DNA of 64,000 nt from Zoogloea sp. (GCA_009026175.1 WBTZ01000005.1:1-64000); one strand, 5' to 3'. Positions 46,029-56,086 are shown, numbered from the stretch's first letter. Program-made: numbers and translations. The notes: generated by a model not told the origin, from the sequence alone.

Positions 46029-47666
46029 ATGAATCCCAGCCCGCTTAGCCCCTCCTCCGCCCTGCCCTGGCTGCTCGCCGCCCTGCTCGCCAACCTTGAG
46101 CCAGCGTTTGCCGCATCTGCGGCCGCGCCGGGGGAATTGCCCCAGGCGCAGGGCGCTGCGCAGGTGGCGCCGATCACCCGGGTGGTGCTCTACCCCGACA
46201 GCGCCGTGGTGGAACGCAGCGTGCGGGTGAAGGCCGGCGATACCCGCATCGAGATTCCGGGTTTGCCGGCCAATTTCAGCGTTCAGGCGCTGCAGATCGA
46301 TAGCGACGGCAGCATCCGCATCGGCGAGACGACGGCGCTCGACAGCAGCCGCCATGCCCCGCTCACCGCCGAGGAGGCCAGGCTCGACGCGGAGGTCAAG
46401 CGCCTCAGATCGCGCATCGATGGCATCGAGATCGACAGGAAGGCGGCCGAGCTCGAGCTCAAGTATCTCGACAGCCTGGCCACGCCCAGCGAGAGCCCGC
46501 GCGCCGGTCAGCCTGCCGCCACCCTGCAGGCCCTGCGCCAGGGCAGCATCCAGGCCCAGCGGCGGATACTCGACGCAGAAGCCGAGAAGGCCCGCCTGCA
46601 GCCAGTGCTGGAAAGCCTGAGCCAGGACCTGGAGCGCATCCGGCCCGCGGTGAACGAGGTCCGGACCCTGCGGATCCGGGTGGAGGCACCCCGGGACGGC
46701 CTGCTGCGCCTGCGCTATCCCCTCGCCGATGCGGGCTGGCGGCCAGCTTACCGGGCCAGCCTGAACGCTGACGGAACGGGGATCAGTCTCGAACGGACGG
46801 CCCAACTGGCGCAGCGGACGGGCGAGGACTGGTCGCGGGTGAAGCTGAGCCTGGTCACCGGGCGCTCGCGCAACGCGGTGACGGGTCCTGTGCCCTCGCC
46901 CTGGAACATCCAGCTGCGCCCGGAATACCGCGCCGAGATGGCCCGCACCGCCGCGTATCCCGCCGCGGCGCCGGCTGCGGCCCCGACTGCCTTGCGCGCC
47001 AAGGAACCGACGCCGGAACCGCTCTTCGAGGTGGCCGCCAGCCACGGTGAATACAGCACCGAATACGACCTGTCCGAGCCCCTCAGCCTGCCCGCCGACG
47101 GCCGGCCCATGAATGTGTCACTCGAGACCCTGCGCATCCCGGTGCAGCTGCAGGTGCAGGTCTCGCCGCGGCAGGACAAGGCCGCCTGGCTGGTCGCCAC
47201 CGGAACCCTGCCCGAGGGCGTGTGGCCTGCCGGCGAAATGCAGCTCTATCGCAACGGCAATTACGTGGGATCGAGCAGCTGGGACCCGGCCTGGGCGACC
47301 GGCCTCAAGCTGCCCTTCGGTCAGGATGAGCAGATCCGGGTGAGCGTCCGTCCGGTGACGGCGCGCAACGCCAGCAGCGGTCTGATCGGGCAGAGTGCCG
47401 AGCGGCAGATCGAAGATGTGTTCACCGTGACGAGCCGGCACAAGGCGGCGGTGAAGCTCCTCGTGCTGGAGGCCAGCCCGGTGGGCCAGGACGAGAAGAT
47501 CGAGCTGAGCAGCCAGTTCAAACCCCCGGTGAGCCATCAGGACTGGGACGGCAGGCGGGGGGTCGTGGCCTGGGAGCAGGAACTCAAGGGCGGCGCCAGC
47601 CAGGACTTCTCGGTGGAATACCGGATCCGCTGGCCGAAGGAGCGTCAGATCATCGGCCTGCCCTGA
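46029..47666 (+). CDS. DUF4139 (MuiA-like) secreted protein
   Basis: 545 residues with an N-terminal signal peptide (LPWLLAALLANLEPAFAA). An N-terminal DUF4140-like domain (about 50-110, VVLYPDSAVVERSVRVKAGDTRIEIPGLP) is followed by a coiled coil (about 110-210) and the DUF4139 domain that fills the rest, including YPLADAGWRPAYRASL. This is the layout of the 'mucoidy inhibitor A' proteins. Biochemistry unknown; probably periplasmic. It is convergent with rmuC 25 bases away. Confidence 0.85.
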   Translation: MNPSPLSPSSALPWLLAALLANLEPAFAASAAAPGELPQAQGAAQVAPITRVVLYPDSAVVERSVRVKAGDTRIEIPGLPANFSVQALQIDSDGSIRIGETTALDSSRHAPLTAEEARLDAEVKRLRSRIDGIEIDRKAAELELKYLDSLATPSESPRAGQPAATLQALRQGSIQAQRRILDAEAEKARLQPVLESLSQDLERIRPAVNEVRTLRIRVEAPRDGLLRLRYPLADAGWRPAYRASLNADGTGISLERTAQLAQRTGEDWSRVKLSLVTGRSRNAVTGPVPSPWNIQLRPEYRAEMARTAAYPAAAPAAAPTALRAKEPTPEPLFEVAASHGEYSTEYDLSEPLSLPADGRPMNVSLETLRIPVQLQVQVSPRQDKAAWLVATGTLPEGVWPAGEMQLYRNGNYVGSSSWDPAWATGLKLPFGQDEQIRVSVRPVTARNASSGLIGQSAERQIEDVFTVTSRHKAAVKLLVLEASPVGQDEKIELSSQFKPPVSHQDWDGRRGVVAWEQELKGGASQDFSVEYRIRWPKERQIIGLP

Positions 47667-47691
47667 GATCCCCGCACACCCACGCACGCCC

Positions 47692-49128
47692 TCAAGGCAG
47701 CTCCGGCGCGGGCAGCGCCGACGGGGGCAGCTCATCCAGCTGGGCCGATTCGATGCGCTGGAAATGGGCGCTGATCTTGCGCGATGAAGTCTGCACCTCG
47801 GCCACGTCCTCGCCGGCCTGGCGGATGTGGGTGGCGAGGCGCTGCATGCGCTCGTCAAAGCGGGAGAAGTCCTTCGACAGCTTGCCCAGGGCGTCCTTGA
47901 TCACGTGGATCTGCTTGCGCGTCTCGACGTCCTTGATCACCGCCCGGGCGGTATTGAGCACGGCCATCAGGGTGGTGGGCGAGACGATCCACACCCGGCG
48001 GCTCATGGCATGGGCCACCACCTCCGGGTGATAGGCGTGGATCTCGGCAAACACCGCCTCGGCAGGGATGAACATCACCGCGCCGTCGCTGGTCACCTCG
48101 GGCAGGATGTACTTGGTGGCGATGGCCTCCACGTGGCGCTTCACGTCATTGCGGAAAGAGGCCTGGGCGCCCCTGCGCTCCAGGTCGCTGACACCGGCGG
48201 CGAACATGCGGTGGTAATTCTCCAGCGGAAACTTCGAATCCACCACCACCATGCCGGTCGGCTCGGGCAGGCGCAGCACGCAGTCGGCCCGGGTGCCGTT
48301 GGGCAAGGTGAACTGGAAGTCGAAGGCCTCCGGCGGCAGGGCATTGCGCACCAGGGCCTCCAGCTGCACTTCGCCGAAGGCACCCCGCGCACGCTTGTCG
48401 CCCAACAGCTCCTGCAGGCTGACCACATTGGTGGTCAGGTCACCGATCTTCTTCTGCGCTTCGTCGATGGTGGCGAGGCGGGCCATGACGCTGGCGAAGG
48501 TTTCGTTGGTCTTGCGGAAGCCCTCGTCAAGGCGCTGGTTGACGTGGCCGGTGATCGCCTCGAGACGTTCCCCCACCGTGCGGTTCATCGCCTCGATGTG
48601 GGTCGCCAGCTGGTCGGAGGCCGCCTTCAGGCCGCTCTGCAACAGCTCCCGGTCGGCCCGGGCGTGCTCGGAGAGGGTCTTCAGTGTCTCGGCCAGCATC
48701 TCGCTGCGCAGCTTCTCCTGGGCCGCCGCCACCGTCGCGGCCAGCTCGGACAGACGCAGCGCACTGTCTTCCTGGAGCTTGCCGAACTGCCCGATGAGGG
48801 CCAGGTGAAACTGCTGCAGGCCGTGGCGGGAAGCGGCTTCGCCGGTCTCCAGACGTTCGCGCAGGCGGTCGGTCTCGCCGGCCACCATGTCCATGATGCG
48901 GTCGGCGTTGGTGGTGGCGGACGCCTGCAGCTCCCGCACGAACTGCAGTTGCTGGTGGCCGAAGAGGCTTTCAAGGCGGCTCCCCAGGTCTTCGGCCAGC
49001 TCATCGCCCAGGCGGTCGAGGCGGCGCACCCGCAGGATCAGGTAAACGACTGCGGCGAGCGTGAGCAACAGCGCGCCGAGCAGCCAGGGGAACAGGGTGA
49101 CGATGGTGGATGGAGTCTCGGGAGTCAT
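47692..49128 (-). CDS. rmuC: DNA recombination protein RmuC
   Basis: 478 residues. A transmembrane helix near residues 9-30, a long coiled coil (about 40-215) and the RmuC nuclease-like domain with LGDKRARGAFGEVQLEALVRNALPPEAFDFQ and VVDSKFPLENYHRM. RmuC limits inversion between short inverted repeats, probably as a membrane-tethered PD-(D/E)XK-type nuclease. It lies 27 bases downstream of the FtsX-type permease in the same orientation. Confidence 0.94.
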   Translation of the reverse strand: MTPETPSTIVTLFPWLLGALLLTLAAVVYLILRVRRLDRLGDELAEDLGSRLESLFGHQQLQFVRELQASATTNADRIMDMVAGETDRLRERLETGEAASRHGLQQFHLALIGQFGKLQEDSALRLSELAATVAAAQEKLRSEMLAETLKTLSEHARADRELLQSGLKAASDQLATHIEAMNRTVGERLEAITGHVNQRLDEGFRKTNETFASVMARLATIDEAQKKIGDLTTNVVSLQELLGDKRARGAFGEVQLEALVRNALPPEAFDFQFTLPNGTRADCVLRLPEPTGMVVVDSKFPLENYHRMFAAGVSDLERRGAQASFRNDVKRHVEAIATKYILPEVTSDGAVMFIPAEAVFAEIHAYHPEVVAHAMSRRVWIVSPTTLMAVLNTARAVIKDVETRKQIHVIKDALGKLSKDFSRFDERMQRLATHIRQAGEDVAEVQTSSRKISAHFQRIESAQLDELPPSALPAPELP

Positions 49129-49155
49129 GCCCCGAGTATAACGCCCGCCTGTAAA

Positions 49156-51666
49156 TCAGTTCAGTGCCCCCAGGCTGGCCAGCGGCGGCTGGGCCAGCAG
49201 ATGGCGGGTGCCATACCAGCCCGCCAGGGTCACCACCGCCACACCGGCCAGTGCCCCCGCCAGCACCGGCAGGACGCCCGGCACATAGGGCAGCTTGAAC
49301 ACGAAATGCCCCAGGGCCCAGCCGATCCCGCTGGCCCCGACCCCGGCCAGGCCGCCGGCGATCAGGCCGAGCACGGCAAACTCGGCCAGCAACGCCGAGC
49401 GCAACTGGGCATTGCGGGCGCCCAGGGTGCGCAGGATGGCCAGCTCCTTCTCGCGCTCGTCGTGGGTGGACTGCAGGGCGCCGAAGAGCACGATCACCCC
49501 GGCCACCACGGCAAAGCCGAAGACGAATTGCACCGCCGCGATGAGCTGATCGACCATGCCCTGGATCTGCGCGATCACCGCCGCCACGTCGATCACCGTG
49601 AAATTGGGAAAGGCCGCCACCAGCCGGTTGGCAAAGTCCATCTTGGTGGCGGGCAGGTAGAAGCTGGTGATGTAGCTGGCCGGAAAGCTCTCCAGCATGC
49701 CCGGCCCGGCGATGACGAAGAAGTTCACCCGCATCGAGTCCCAGTCCAGCTTGCGCAGGCTGGTGATGCGCGCCTCGCTGCGGGTGCCGGCAATCTCGAA
49801 GGTGAGCACATCGCCCATGTTCAGCCCCAGCGTCTGGGCCAGGCCCTGCTCCACCGAGAACTGGGGCGTGCTCGCCTGTCCATGCCACAGCCCTTCCACC
49901 ACGCTGTTGCCGTCCGGCAGGCGGGCGTCGAAGGAGAGGTTGAAGTCCCGGTCCACCAGGCGCTTCGCGCGGTCCTCGGCGTAGTCGTCCGGCCCCACCG
50001 GACGGCCGTTGATGGCCACCAGGCGGCCGCGGATCATCGGCTGCAGGTTGGGCGCCGGCCGGCCCTCGGCACGGAAAAACTCTCGCACCGGCTCGAGCTG
50101 TTCCGGCTGGATATTGATGACGAAGCGGTTCGGCGCGTCGATCGGCGTGGCCTGCTTCCAGTTGGCCAGCAGATCACTACGCACCAGGGTGAGCAGCAGC
50201 AGCGCCGTGATGCCCATGCCCAGCGCGAGGATCTGCACCAGGCTCGCCACCGGTCGCCGCTTGAGCGAGGCGATGCCGTAGCGCCAGCCGCTGCTGGCCA
50301 CCCCGCGGACCCGCCCGAGGGCGGCGAGGGCCGCCCAGCCGACCAGGCCATACACCGCGAAGGCCAGCGCAAAACCACCGACCACGGCGGCACCCAGCAG
50401 CCAGTCACGGGCGATCGCCACCAGCAGACCGGCCAGCACCAGGGCCCCGGCGGCCCAGGCCAGGCCTTCACGGGCTGCCATGCCATCCCATTCGCGCCGC
50501 AGCACGCGCAATGTCGGCACCCGCCCGAGGCGGATCAGCGGCGGCAGGGCGAAGCCCAGCAACAGCAGCAAGGACACCCCCAGACCATGGGCCACCGGCC
50601 ATCCGCCCGGCGCCGGCAGCGGAAAGCCCACCAGGCTGCCCAGCAGGGTATTGAGACCGAACTGCACGCCGAAACCGATCAGGCAGCCGGCCACCCCCGC
50701 CCCCAGCCCGAGCAGGGCAAACTCGCCGAGGAAGAGGCCCATCAGGCGCGACTGGCTCGCTCCCATGCAACGCATCACGGCACAGCCGTCGAGGTGGCGC
50801 TCGACGAAGCGCCGCGTCGCCAGGCCCACCGCCACCGCCGCCAGGACCACCGCCAGCATCGCCGCAAAGCGCAGGAAGCGTTCGGTACGGTCGAGGATGC
50901 TGCGCACCTCGGGCCTGGCGTTATCCACGTTCTCGAGGGACTCGCCACGCTTCAGGCGGGGCCGCGCCCAGGCATCGAAACCGGCCACGGCCTGCGCCTC
51001 GCCAGCCACGTGCAGGCGATGCACGACCCGGCTGCCCGGCTGGATCAGCCCGGTGCCCGGCAGGTCGGCCGCATTGAAGACCAGCCGCGGTAGCAGGCTG
51101 AAGAAGTTGGCGCCGCGGTCCGATTCGAAGCTCAGCACCGCCGCCATGCGGAAGCGGGAGGCCCCCAGGCCGATCTGGTCGCCGACCCTGGCCCCCAGCG
51201 CGCTGGCCAGGCGCTCGTCCAGCCACAGCTCGCCCCGTGCCGGGATGCCCGGCGCCGGCGCGTCCGGCTGATTGAGTCCGGGAGCGATGCGGATCGCCCC
51301 GCGCAGGGGGTGGCCCTCCTCCACCGCCTTGACGCCGGCCAGCTGGGCACTTTCGCCGTGGCTGGCCATGCTGGTGAAGGTGCTGGAGACGACGCTCCGC
51401 AGGCCCCGGGCGGTGGCCTCCTGACGCCAGGTTGGGTCGAGGGCGTGATCGGACACCAGAACCAGGTCACCGCCCAGCAACTGGTTGGCCTCCCGCCCCA
51501 GGGCCTGGGCCACCCGGTCGGTGAAAAAGCCGACGCTGGTGAGGCTGGCCACGGCGATGATCAGGGCCACGAGGAGCAGGCCGAGCTCGCCCGCCCGCAG
51601 GTCACGGCGCAGCATGCGCCAGGAAAGAGCCAGAGAGGCGCGAAGGGAGAGTGCGGTGGGATTCAT
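49156..51666 (-). CDS. FtsX-type ABC transporter permease (YbbP-like)
   Basis: 836 residues with a membrane helix near 26-45, a large periplasmic MacB-type domain, two FtsX four-helix bundles (about 250-400 and 715-830) and the YbbP-like length (E. coli YbbP is 804). Such proteins extract lipids or lipoproteins and need an ATPase, usually YbbA encoded beside them. No ATP-binding gene lies next to it: upstream is an amidohydrolase and downstream rmuC. Its partner must be elsewhere or the protein works alone. Confidence 0.85.
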   Translation of the reverse strand: MNPTALSLRASLALSWRMLRRDLRAGELGLLLVALIIAVASLTSVGFFTDRVAQALGREANQLLGGDLVLVSDHALDPTWRQEATARGLRSVVSSTFTSMASHGESAQLAGVKAVEEGHPLRGAIRIAPGLNQPDAPAPGIPARGELWLDERLASALGARVGDQIGLGASRFRMAAVLSFESDRGANFFSLLPRLVFNAADLPGTGLIQPGSRVVHRLHVAGEAQAVAGFDAWARPRLKRGESLENVDNARPEVRSILDRTERFLRFAAMLAVVLAAVAVGLATRRFVERHLDGCAVMRCMGASQSRLMGLFLGEFALLGLGAGVAGCLIGFGVQFGLNTLLGSLVGFPLPAPGGWPVAHGLGVSLLLLLGFALPPLIRLGRVPTLRVLRREWDGMAAREGLAWAAGALVLAGLLVAIARDWLLGAAVVGGFALAFAVYGLVGWAALAALGRVRGVASSGWRYGIASLKRRPVASLVQILALGMGITALLLLTLVRSDLLANWKQATPIDAPNRFVINIQPEQLEPVREFFRAEGRPAPNLQPMIRGRLVAINGRPVGPDDYAEDRAKRLVDRDFNLSFDARLPDGNSVVEGLWHGQASTPQFSVEQGLAQTLGLNMGDVLTFEIAGTRSEARITSLRKLDWDSMRVNFFVIAGPGMLESFPASYITSFYLPATKMDFANRLVAAFPNFTVIDVAAVIAQIQGMVDQLIAAVQFVFGFAVVAGVIVLFGALQSTHDEREKELAILRTLGARNAQLRSALLAEFAVLGLIAGGLAGVGASGIGWALGHFVFKLPYVPGVLPVLAGALAGVAVVTLAGWYGTRHLLAQPPLASLGALN

Positions 51667-51761
51667 GGGCTCTCAGGCAACGGACGCGCAAAAAGATTCC
51701 GGCCACAGCCGGAATCTCCTTGTAACAGCCCGCCATGGCAGGCCGATGACGACAGGCGGGC

Positions 51762-52931
51762 TCAGGCGCGGGCCAGCCAGCGCTCCACCAGGCGTACCCA
51801 GTAGGCCACGCCGAAGGGGATGGCTTCGTCGTTGAAGTCGTAGCGCGGGTTGTGCAGGGTGCAGCCGCCCTCCCCCGGCCCGTTGCCGAGCCAGATGTAG
51901 CAGCCGGGCTTTTCCTGCAGGAAGAAGGAGAAGTCTTCGGCGCCCATGCTCGGCTTCGCATCCACCGAGACCCGGCCCTCGCCGCACACCTCGCCGGCCA
52001 CGCCGGCACAGAACTCGGCCTCCGGCACGGTGTTGATGGTCGGGGGGTAGCCGCGACGGTATTCGAAATGCACGTTGGCCCCGAAGGCCGCCCCGACCCC
52101 GGCACAGACCCGCTGCATGGCATCCTCCACCTGGCGCTGGATATCCGGGCTGAAGGCCCGTACCGTGCCGCAGATGCGCGCCACGTCGGGAATCACGTTG
52201 TAGGCATCGCCGGCATGGAACTGGGTGATCGACAGGACCGCCGCATCCTGCGGATCGCGGTTGCGGCTGATCACCGACTGCAGGGCCTGAACCAGCGCCG
52301 CGCCGGCCAGCACCGGGTCGATCCCCTGGTGCGGCATGGCGGCGTGGGCGCCGTGGCCCTTGATCTCGATATCGAAGCGGTCGGCGCAGGCCATCACCGG
52401 GCCGCGATGCACGGCAATCTGTCCGACCGGCAGCCCCGGCCAGTTGTGCAGGCCGAAGATCGCCTCCATCGGGAAGCGCTCGAAGAGGCCGTCGGCGATC
52501 ATCGCCGGCGCGCCGCCCTCGCCCTCCTCGGCGGGCTGGAAGACGAAATACACGGTGCCGTCGAAGTCCGGCTGGCGCACCAGCCGCGCCGCTGCGCCGA
52601 GCAGCATGGCGGTATGGCCGTCATGTCCGCAGGCATGCATGCGCCCCGGGTGCTGCGAATGGTGATTGAACTCGTTCTTCTCCTGGATCGGCAGCGCGTC
52701 CATGTCGGCGCGCAGGCCGATGGCCCGCGTGCTGTTGCCGGCGCGCAGCACGCCGACCACGCCGGTCCTGCCGATCCCGGTGTGGGTTTCGATGCCCAGG
52801 GCCCGCAGGCGCTCGGCCACCAGGGCGGCGGTGCGGTGCTCTTCGAAGGCAAGTTCAGGGTGGGCGTGGATGTCCCGGCGGATCGCGGTGGTCTCCGCGT
52901 GGTCGGCCCGCAGAGTGTCGATAAGGTGCAT
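51762..52931 (-). CDS. M20 family amidohydrolase (hippurate hydrolase-like)
   Basis: 389 residues of the M20D family. Metal-binding and catalytic segments are present: ACGHDGHTAMLLGAA, the EGEGGAPAMI region and MGAEDFSFFLQEKPG near the end. Members cleave N-acyl amino acids, hippurate or auxin conjugates. The ATG at 52931 is chosen because it begins the conserved HPELAFEE region correctly; the frame continues upstream. It is divergent from the histone-deacetylase-like gene 91 bases away. Confidence 0.9.
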   Translation of the reverse strand: MHLIDTLRADHAETTAIRRDIHAHPELAFEEHRTAALVAERLRALGIETHTGIGRTGVVGVLRAGNSTRAIGLRADMDALPIQEKNEFNHHSQHPGRMHACGHDGHTAMLLGAAARLVRQPDFDGTVYFVFQPAEEGEGGAPAMIADGLFERFPMEAIFGLHNWPGLPVGQIAVHRGPVMACADRFDIEIKGHGAHAAMPHQGIDPVLAGAALVQALQSVISRNRDPQDAAVLSITQFHAGDAYNVIPDVARICGTVRAFSPDIQRQVEDAMQRVCAGVGAAFGANVHFEYRRGYPPTINTVPEAEFCAGVAGEVCGEGRVSVDAKPSMGAEDFSFFLQEKPGCYIWLGNGPGEGGCTLHNPRYDFNDEAIPFGVAYWVRLVERWLARA

Positions 52932-53022
52932 GATGCGTCCCGATGAGCGGCCCATGGCCGTGACAGGAAATGATAGCAGCGGCGGGGCTCGCGGCTCCAC
53001 CGCACCAGACTCCGGAACAAAG

Positions 53023-53943
53023 ATGAAACTGTTTTACGCCGACCACTTCGTGCTCCCCCTGCCCGAGGGGCACCGCTTTCCGATGGAAAAATACTCGCGC
53101 CTGCGGGCCCGCCTGACGGACTCCGGCCTGTTCGGCGCGGAGGACTTCCATGTGCCCGCCGCCGCCAGTGACACCGAGATCCTGCGCGCCCACGACGCAG
53201 CCTACCTGCAGCGGATGGTACGCGGCAGCCTCGCCAAGGAGGAGATCCGGCGCATCGGCTTTCCGTGGTCGGAAGCGATGGTCGAGCGTTCGCGCCGCTC
53301 CGCCGGCGCCACCCTGGCCGCCTGCCGGGCGGCACTGGAGGACGGCTGCGCGGCCAACCTCGCGGGCGGTACCCATCACGCCTTCCGCGACCATGGCGAA
53401 GGCTTCTGCGTCTTCAATGATGCGGCCATCGCCGCCCTGGCGATGCGCGCCGAAGGCCGCGTGGAGCGGGTCGCCATCGTCGACTGTGATGTGCACCAGG
53501 GCAATGGTACTGCCTCCATCCTGGCCAAGCGACCGGAGTGTTTCACCTTCAGCATCCACGGCGCCCGCAACTACCCCTTCGACAAGGAAGCCAGCGACCT
53601 GGACGTGGAGCTGCCCGACGGCACTTCCGACGATACCTACCTCACCGCCCTGCAGGCCGCCCTGGGTGCCGTGTTTGCCCGCGGCCGCCCCGACCTGGTG
53701 ATCTACCTGGCCGGCGCCGACCCCTACGAGGACGACCGCCTGGGCCGCCTCAGGCTCACCAAGCAGGGCCTGGCCGAGCGCGACCAGCTGGTCTTCGAGA
53801 AGGTGAAGAAGCGCGGCCTGCCGATCGCCATCGCGATGGCCGGGGGCTACGCCCGCCAGATCGACGACACGGTGGACATCCACACCAACACGATCTGCGG
53901 CGCGGCACGGCACTTCCGTAAACGTCAATCCGCCTCGCTATAA
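53023..53943 (+). CDS. Histone-deacetylase-family enzyme
   Basis: 306 residues of the class II HDAC/acetoin-utilisation (AcuC)-like family. The zinc-site and catalytic residues are in place: His118-His119 in GGTHHAF, Asp154/Asp156/His158 in DCDVHQGNG and Asp233 in AGADPYEDD. In bacteria such enzymes deacetylate proteins, polyamines or small molecules. The frame is open upstream (from 52666) but only as antisense to the M20 gene; the ATG at 53023 starts the family sequence. It is followed 29 bases later by a MoxR ATPase gene. Confidence 0.92.
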   Translation: MKLFYADHFVLPLPEGHRFPMEKYSRLRARLTDSGLFGAEDFHVPAAASDTEILRAHDAAYLQRMVRGSLAKEEIRRIGFPWSEAMVERSRRSAGATLAACRAALEDGCAANLAGGTHHAFRDHGEGFCVFNDAAIAALAMRAEGRVERVAIVDCDVHQGNGTASILAKRPECFTFSIHGARNYPFDKEASDLDVELPDGTSDDTYLTALQAALGAVFARGRPDLVIYLAGADPYEDDRLGRLRLTKQGLAERDQLVFEKVKKRGLPIAIAMAGGYARQIDDTVDIHTNTICGAARHFRKRQSASL

Positions 53944-53972
53944 TCGAACGAAACTCCACAGAGGACTCCCCG

Positions 53973-54815
53973 ATGCGTTTCGAAGGCTCAGACAACTACG
54001 TTGCCACCCCCGACCTGATGCTGGCGGTGAATGCCGCCATCCGCCTGCAGCGCCCCCTGCTGATCAAGGGCGAACCCGGCACCGGCAAGACCATGCTGGC
54101 CGAGGAAGTCGCTGCAGCCCTGGGCATGCCGCTGCTGCAATGGCACATCAAATCCACCACCAAGGCCCAGCAGGGCCTGTATGAATACGATGCGGTGTCA
54201 CGCCTGCGTGACTCCCAGCTCGGCGACGACCGGGTCAAGGACATCTCGCAATACATCGTCAAGGGGCCCCTGTGGCAGGCCTTCGAGGCCGACCAGCCGA
54301 CCGTGGTGCTGATCGACGAGATCGACAAGGCCGACATCGAGTTCCCCAACGACCTGCTGCGGGAACTCGACCGCATGGAGTTCTATGTGTATGAGACGCG
54401 GGAGCTGGTCAAGGCCAGGCACCGCCCCATCGTCTTCATCACCTCCAACAACGAGAAGGAGTTGCCCGACGCCTTCCTGCGCCGCTGCTTCTTCCACTAC
54501 ATCAAGTTCCCCGACCGGGACACCATGCAGAAGATCGTGGATGTGCACTTCCCGGGCATCAAGCAGGCCATGCTGAAGGAGGCCCTGGAAGTCTTCTTCG
54601 GCCTGCGCGACGTGCCCGGCCTGAAGAAGAAGCCCTCCACCTCCGAGCTGATCGACTGGCTCAAGCTGCTGGTGGCCGAAGAGATCCCCGTCGAGGCGCT
54701 GCGCTCGCCCGACCAGAAGGCCAGCATCCCGCCCCTCCACGGGGCGTTGCTGAAGAACGAGCAGGACATGCACCTCTTCGAACGCCTGGTCTTCATGGCC
54801 CAGCGCAATCGCTGA
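53973..54815 (+). CDS. MoxR-family AAA+ ATPase
   Basis: 280 residues. Walker A GEPGTGKTM starts at residue 33, Walker B is VVLIDEIDKAD, with sensor-1 FITSNNEKELPDAFLRR, typical of the MoxR/CoxD-like group. These AAA+ proteins pair with a VWA protein to insert metals or activate enzymes. The VWA partner is the next gene, 65 bases downstream. The target is unknown; the HDAC-like and diiron-like genes on either side are candidates only by position. Confidence 0.92.
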   Translation: MRFEGSDNYVATPDLMLAVNAAIRLQRPLLIKGEPGTGKTMLAEEVAAALGMPLLQWHIKSTTKAQQGLYEYDAVSRLRDSQLGDDRVKDISQYIVKGPLWQAFEADQPTVVLIDEIDKADIEFPNDLLRELDRMEFYVYETRELVKARHRPIVFITSNNEKELPDAFLRRCFFHYIKFPDRDTMQKIVDVHFPGIKQAMLKEALEVFFGLRDVPGLKKKPSTSELIDWLKLLVAEEIPVEALRSPDQKASIPPLHGALLKNEQDMHLFERLVFMAQRNR

Positions 54816-54880
54816 GATTCTCTTGCCGACGCCCGCGGGCACATGAATTCGCCCCTACATCCATCCTTCCGGACAGTGTC

Positions 54881-56059
54881 ATGCTGATCGACTTTTTCCT
54901 GCACCTGAAGGCGCGCAAGCTGCCGGTGTCCACCAAGGAGTTCCTGACCCTGCTGGAGGCCGTGCAGTCCGGCCTGGCCGGGCACAGCATGGAGGACTTC
55001 TACTTCCTGGCCCGTGCCAGCCTGGTCAAGGACGAATCCCAGTTCGACCGCTTCGACCAGGCCTTCGGCGAGTACTTCAAGGGTATCGAGGCGATTCCCG
55101 GCCTCGAGGTGGACCTGCCCGAGGAATGGCTGAAGGCGATGATGCAGAAGCACCTCAGCCCCGAAGAGAAGGCGAAGCTTGAAAAGCTGGGCTGGGACAA
55201 GCTCATGGAGGAATTCAAGAAACGCCTGCAGGAGCAGAAGGGGCGGCACCAGGGCGGCTCCAAGTGGGTCGGCACCGGCGGCACCTCCCCCTTCGGCAAC
55301 AACGGTTTCCACCCGGAGGGCATCCGGGTCGGCGGCGAGTCCGCCGGCAACCGCACGGCGGTCAAGGTCTGGGACCAGCGGGAATACCGCAACCTGGACG
55401 ACTCAGTGGAGCTCGGCACCCGCAACATCAAGGTCGCCCTGCGCCGCCTGCGCCGCTTTGCCCGCCAGGGCGCGCCGGACGAGCTGGACCTGGACGGCAC
55501 CATCACCGCCACGGCCCGCAACGCGGGCTACCTGGACCTGCTGATGCGGCCGGAGCGCCACAATGCGGTGAAGGTGCTGATCTTCTTCGACGTGGGCGGC
55601 TCGATGGACGACCACGTGAAGGTCTGCGAGGAGCTGTTCTCGGCCTGCCGTACCGAGTTCAAGCACATGGAGTACTTCTATTTCCACAACTGCGTCTACG
55701 ACCAGGTGTGGCGTGACAGCCACCGGCGCCACTCGGAGCGCACCCCGACCCTCGACGTGATCCACAAATACGGGCCGGAATACAAGCTGATCTTCGTCGG
55801 CGACGCGACCATGAGCCCCTATGAGATCCTGCAGCCCAACGGCTCAATCGAATACAGCAACACCGAGGCCGGTGCGGTGTGGCTGCGCCGCCTGATCGAT
55901 GCCTACCCGGCCACCGCGTGGCTGAACCCCGAGCCGGAGCGGACCTGGGACTACCGCCAGTCCATCGGGATCATCCGCCAGATCGTCGGAGAACACATGT
56001 TCCCCCTCACCCTCGACGGGCTGACCCGGGCCATCACGCACCTGTCGCGCAAGCACTGA
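54881..56059 (+). CDS. VWA-domain protein, CoxE-like
   Basis: 392 residues. The C-terminal half is a VWA fold with DVGGSMD at Asp237, so the usual second Ser of DxSxS is Gly. That substitution is common in this CoxE-like subgroup but may weaken metal binding. The N-terminal half has the SPEEKAKLEKLGWDKLMEEF helix region and a Gly-rich linker (about 125-150). Together with the upstream MoxR-type ATPase it forms a chaperone pair like CoxD/CoxE or NorQ/NorD. No obvious metalloenzyme client lies next to them. Confidence 0.9.
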   Translation: MLIDFFLHLKARKLPVSTKEFLTLLEAVQSGLAGHSMEDFYFLARASLVKDESQFDRFDQAFGEYFKGIEAIPGLEVDLPEEWLKAMMQKHLSPEEKAKLEKLGWDKLMEEFKKRLQEQKGRHQGGSKWVGTGGTSPFGNNGFHPEGIRVGGESAGNRTAVKVWDQREYRNLDDSVELGTRNIKVALRRLRRFARQGAPDELDLDGTITATARNAGYLDLLMRPERHNAVKVLIFFDVGGSMDDHVKVCEELFSACRTEFKHMEYFYFHNCVYDQVWRDSHRRHSERTPTLDVIHKYGPEYKLIFVGDATMSPYEILQPNGSIEYSNTEAGAVWLRRLIDAYPATAWLNPEPERTWDYRQSIGIIRQIVGEHMFPLTLDGLTRAITHLSRKH

Positions 56060-56075
56060 GGGGGGCCTGCCCCCC
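56060..56075. terminator. Short convergent GC hairpin
   Basis: GGGGGG (56060-56065) and CCCCCC (56070-56075) around CCTG lie directly after the VWA stop and before the convergent MBL gene. No T-run. Confidence 0.35.
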
Positions 56076-56086
56076 GGACATCGGGA

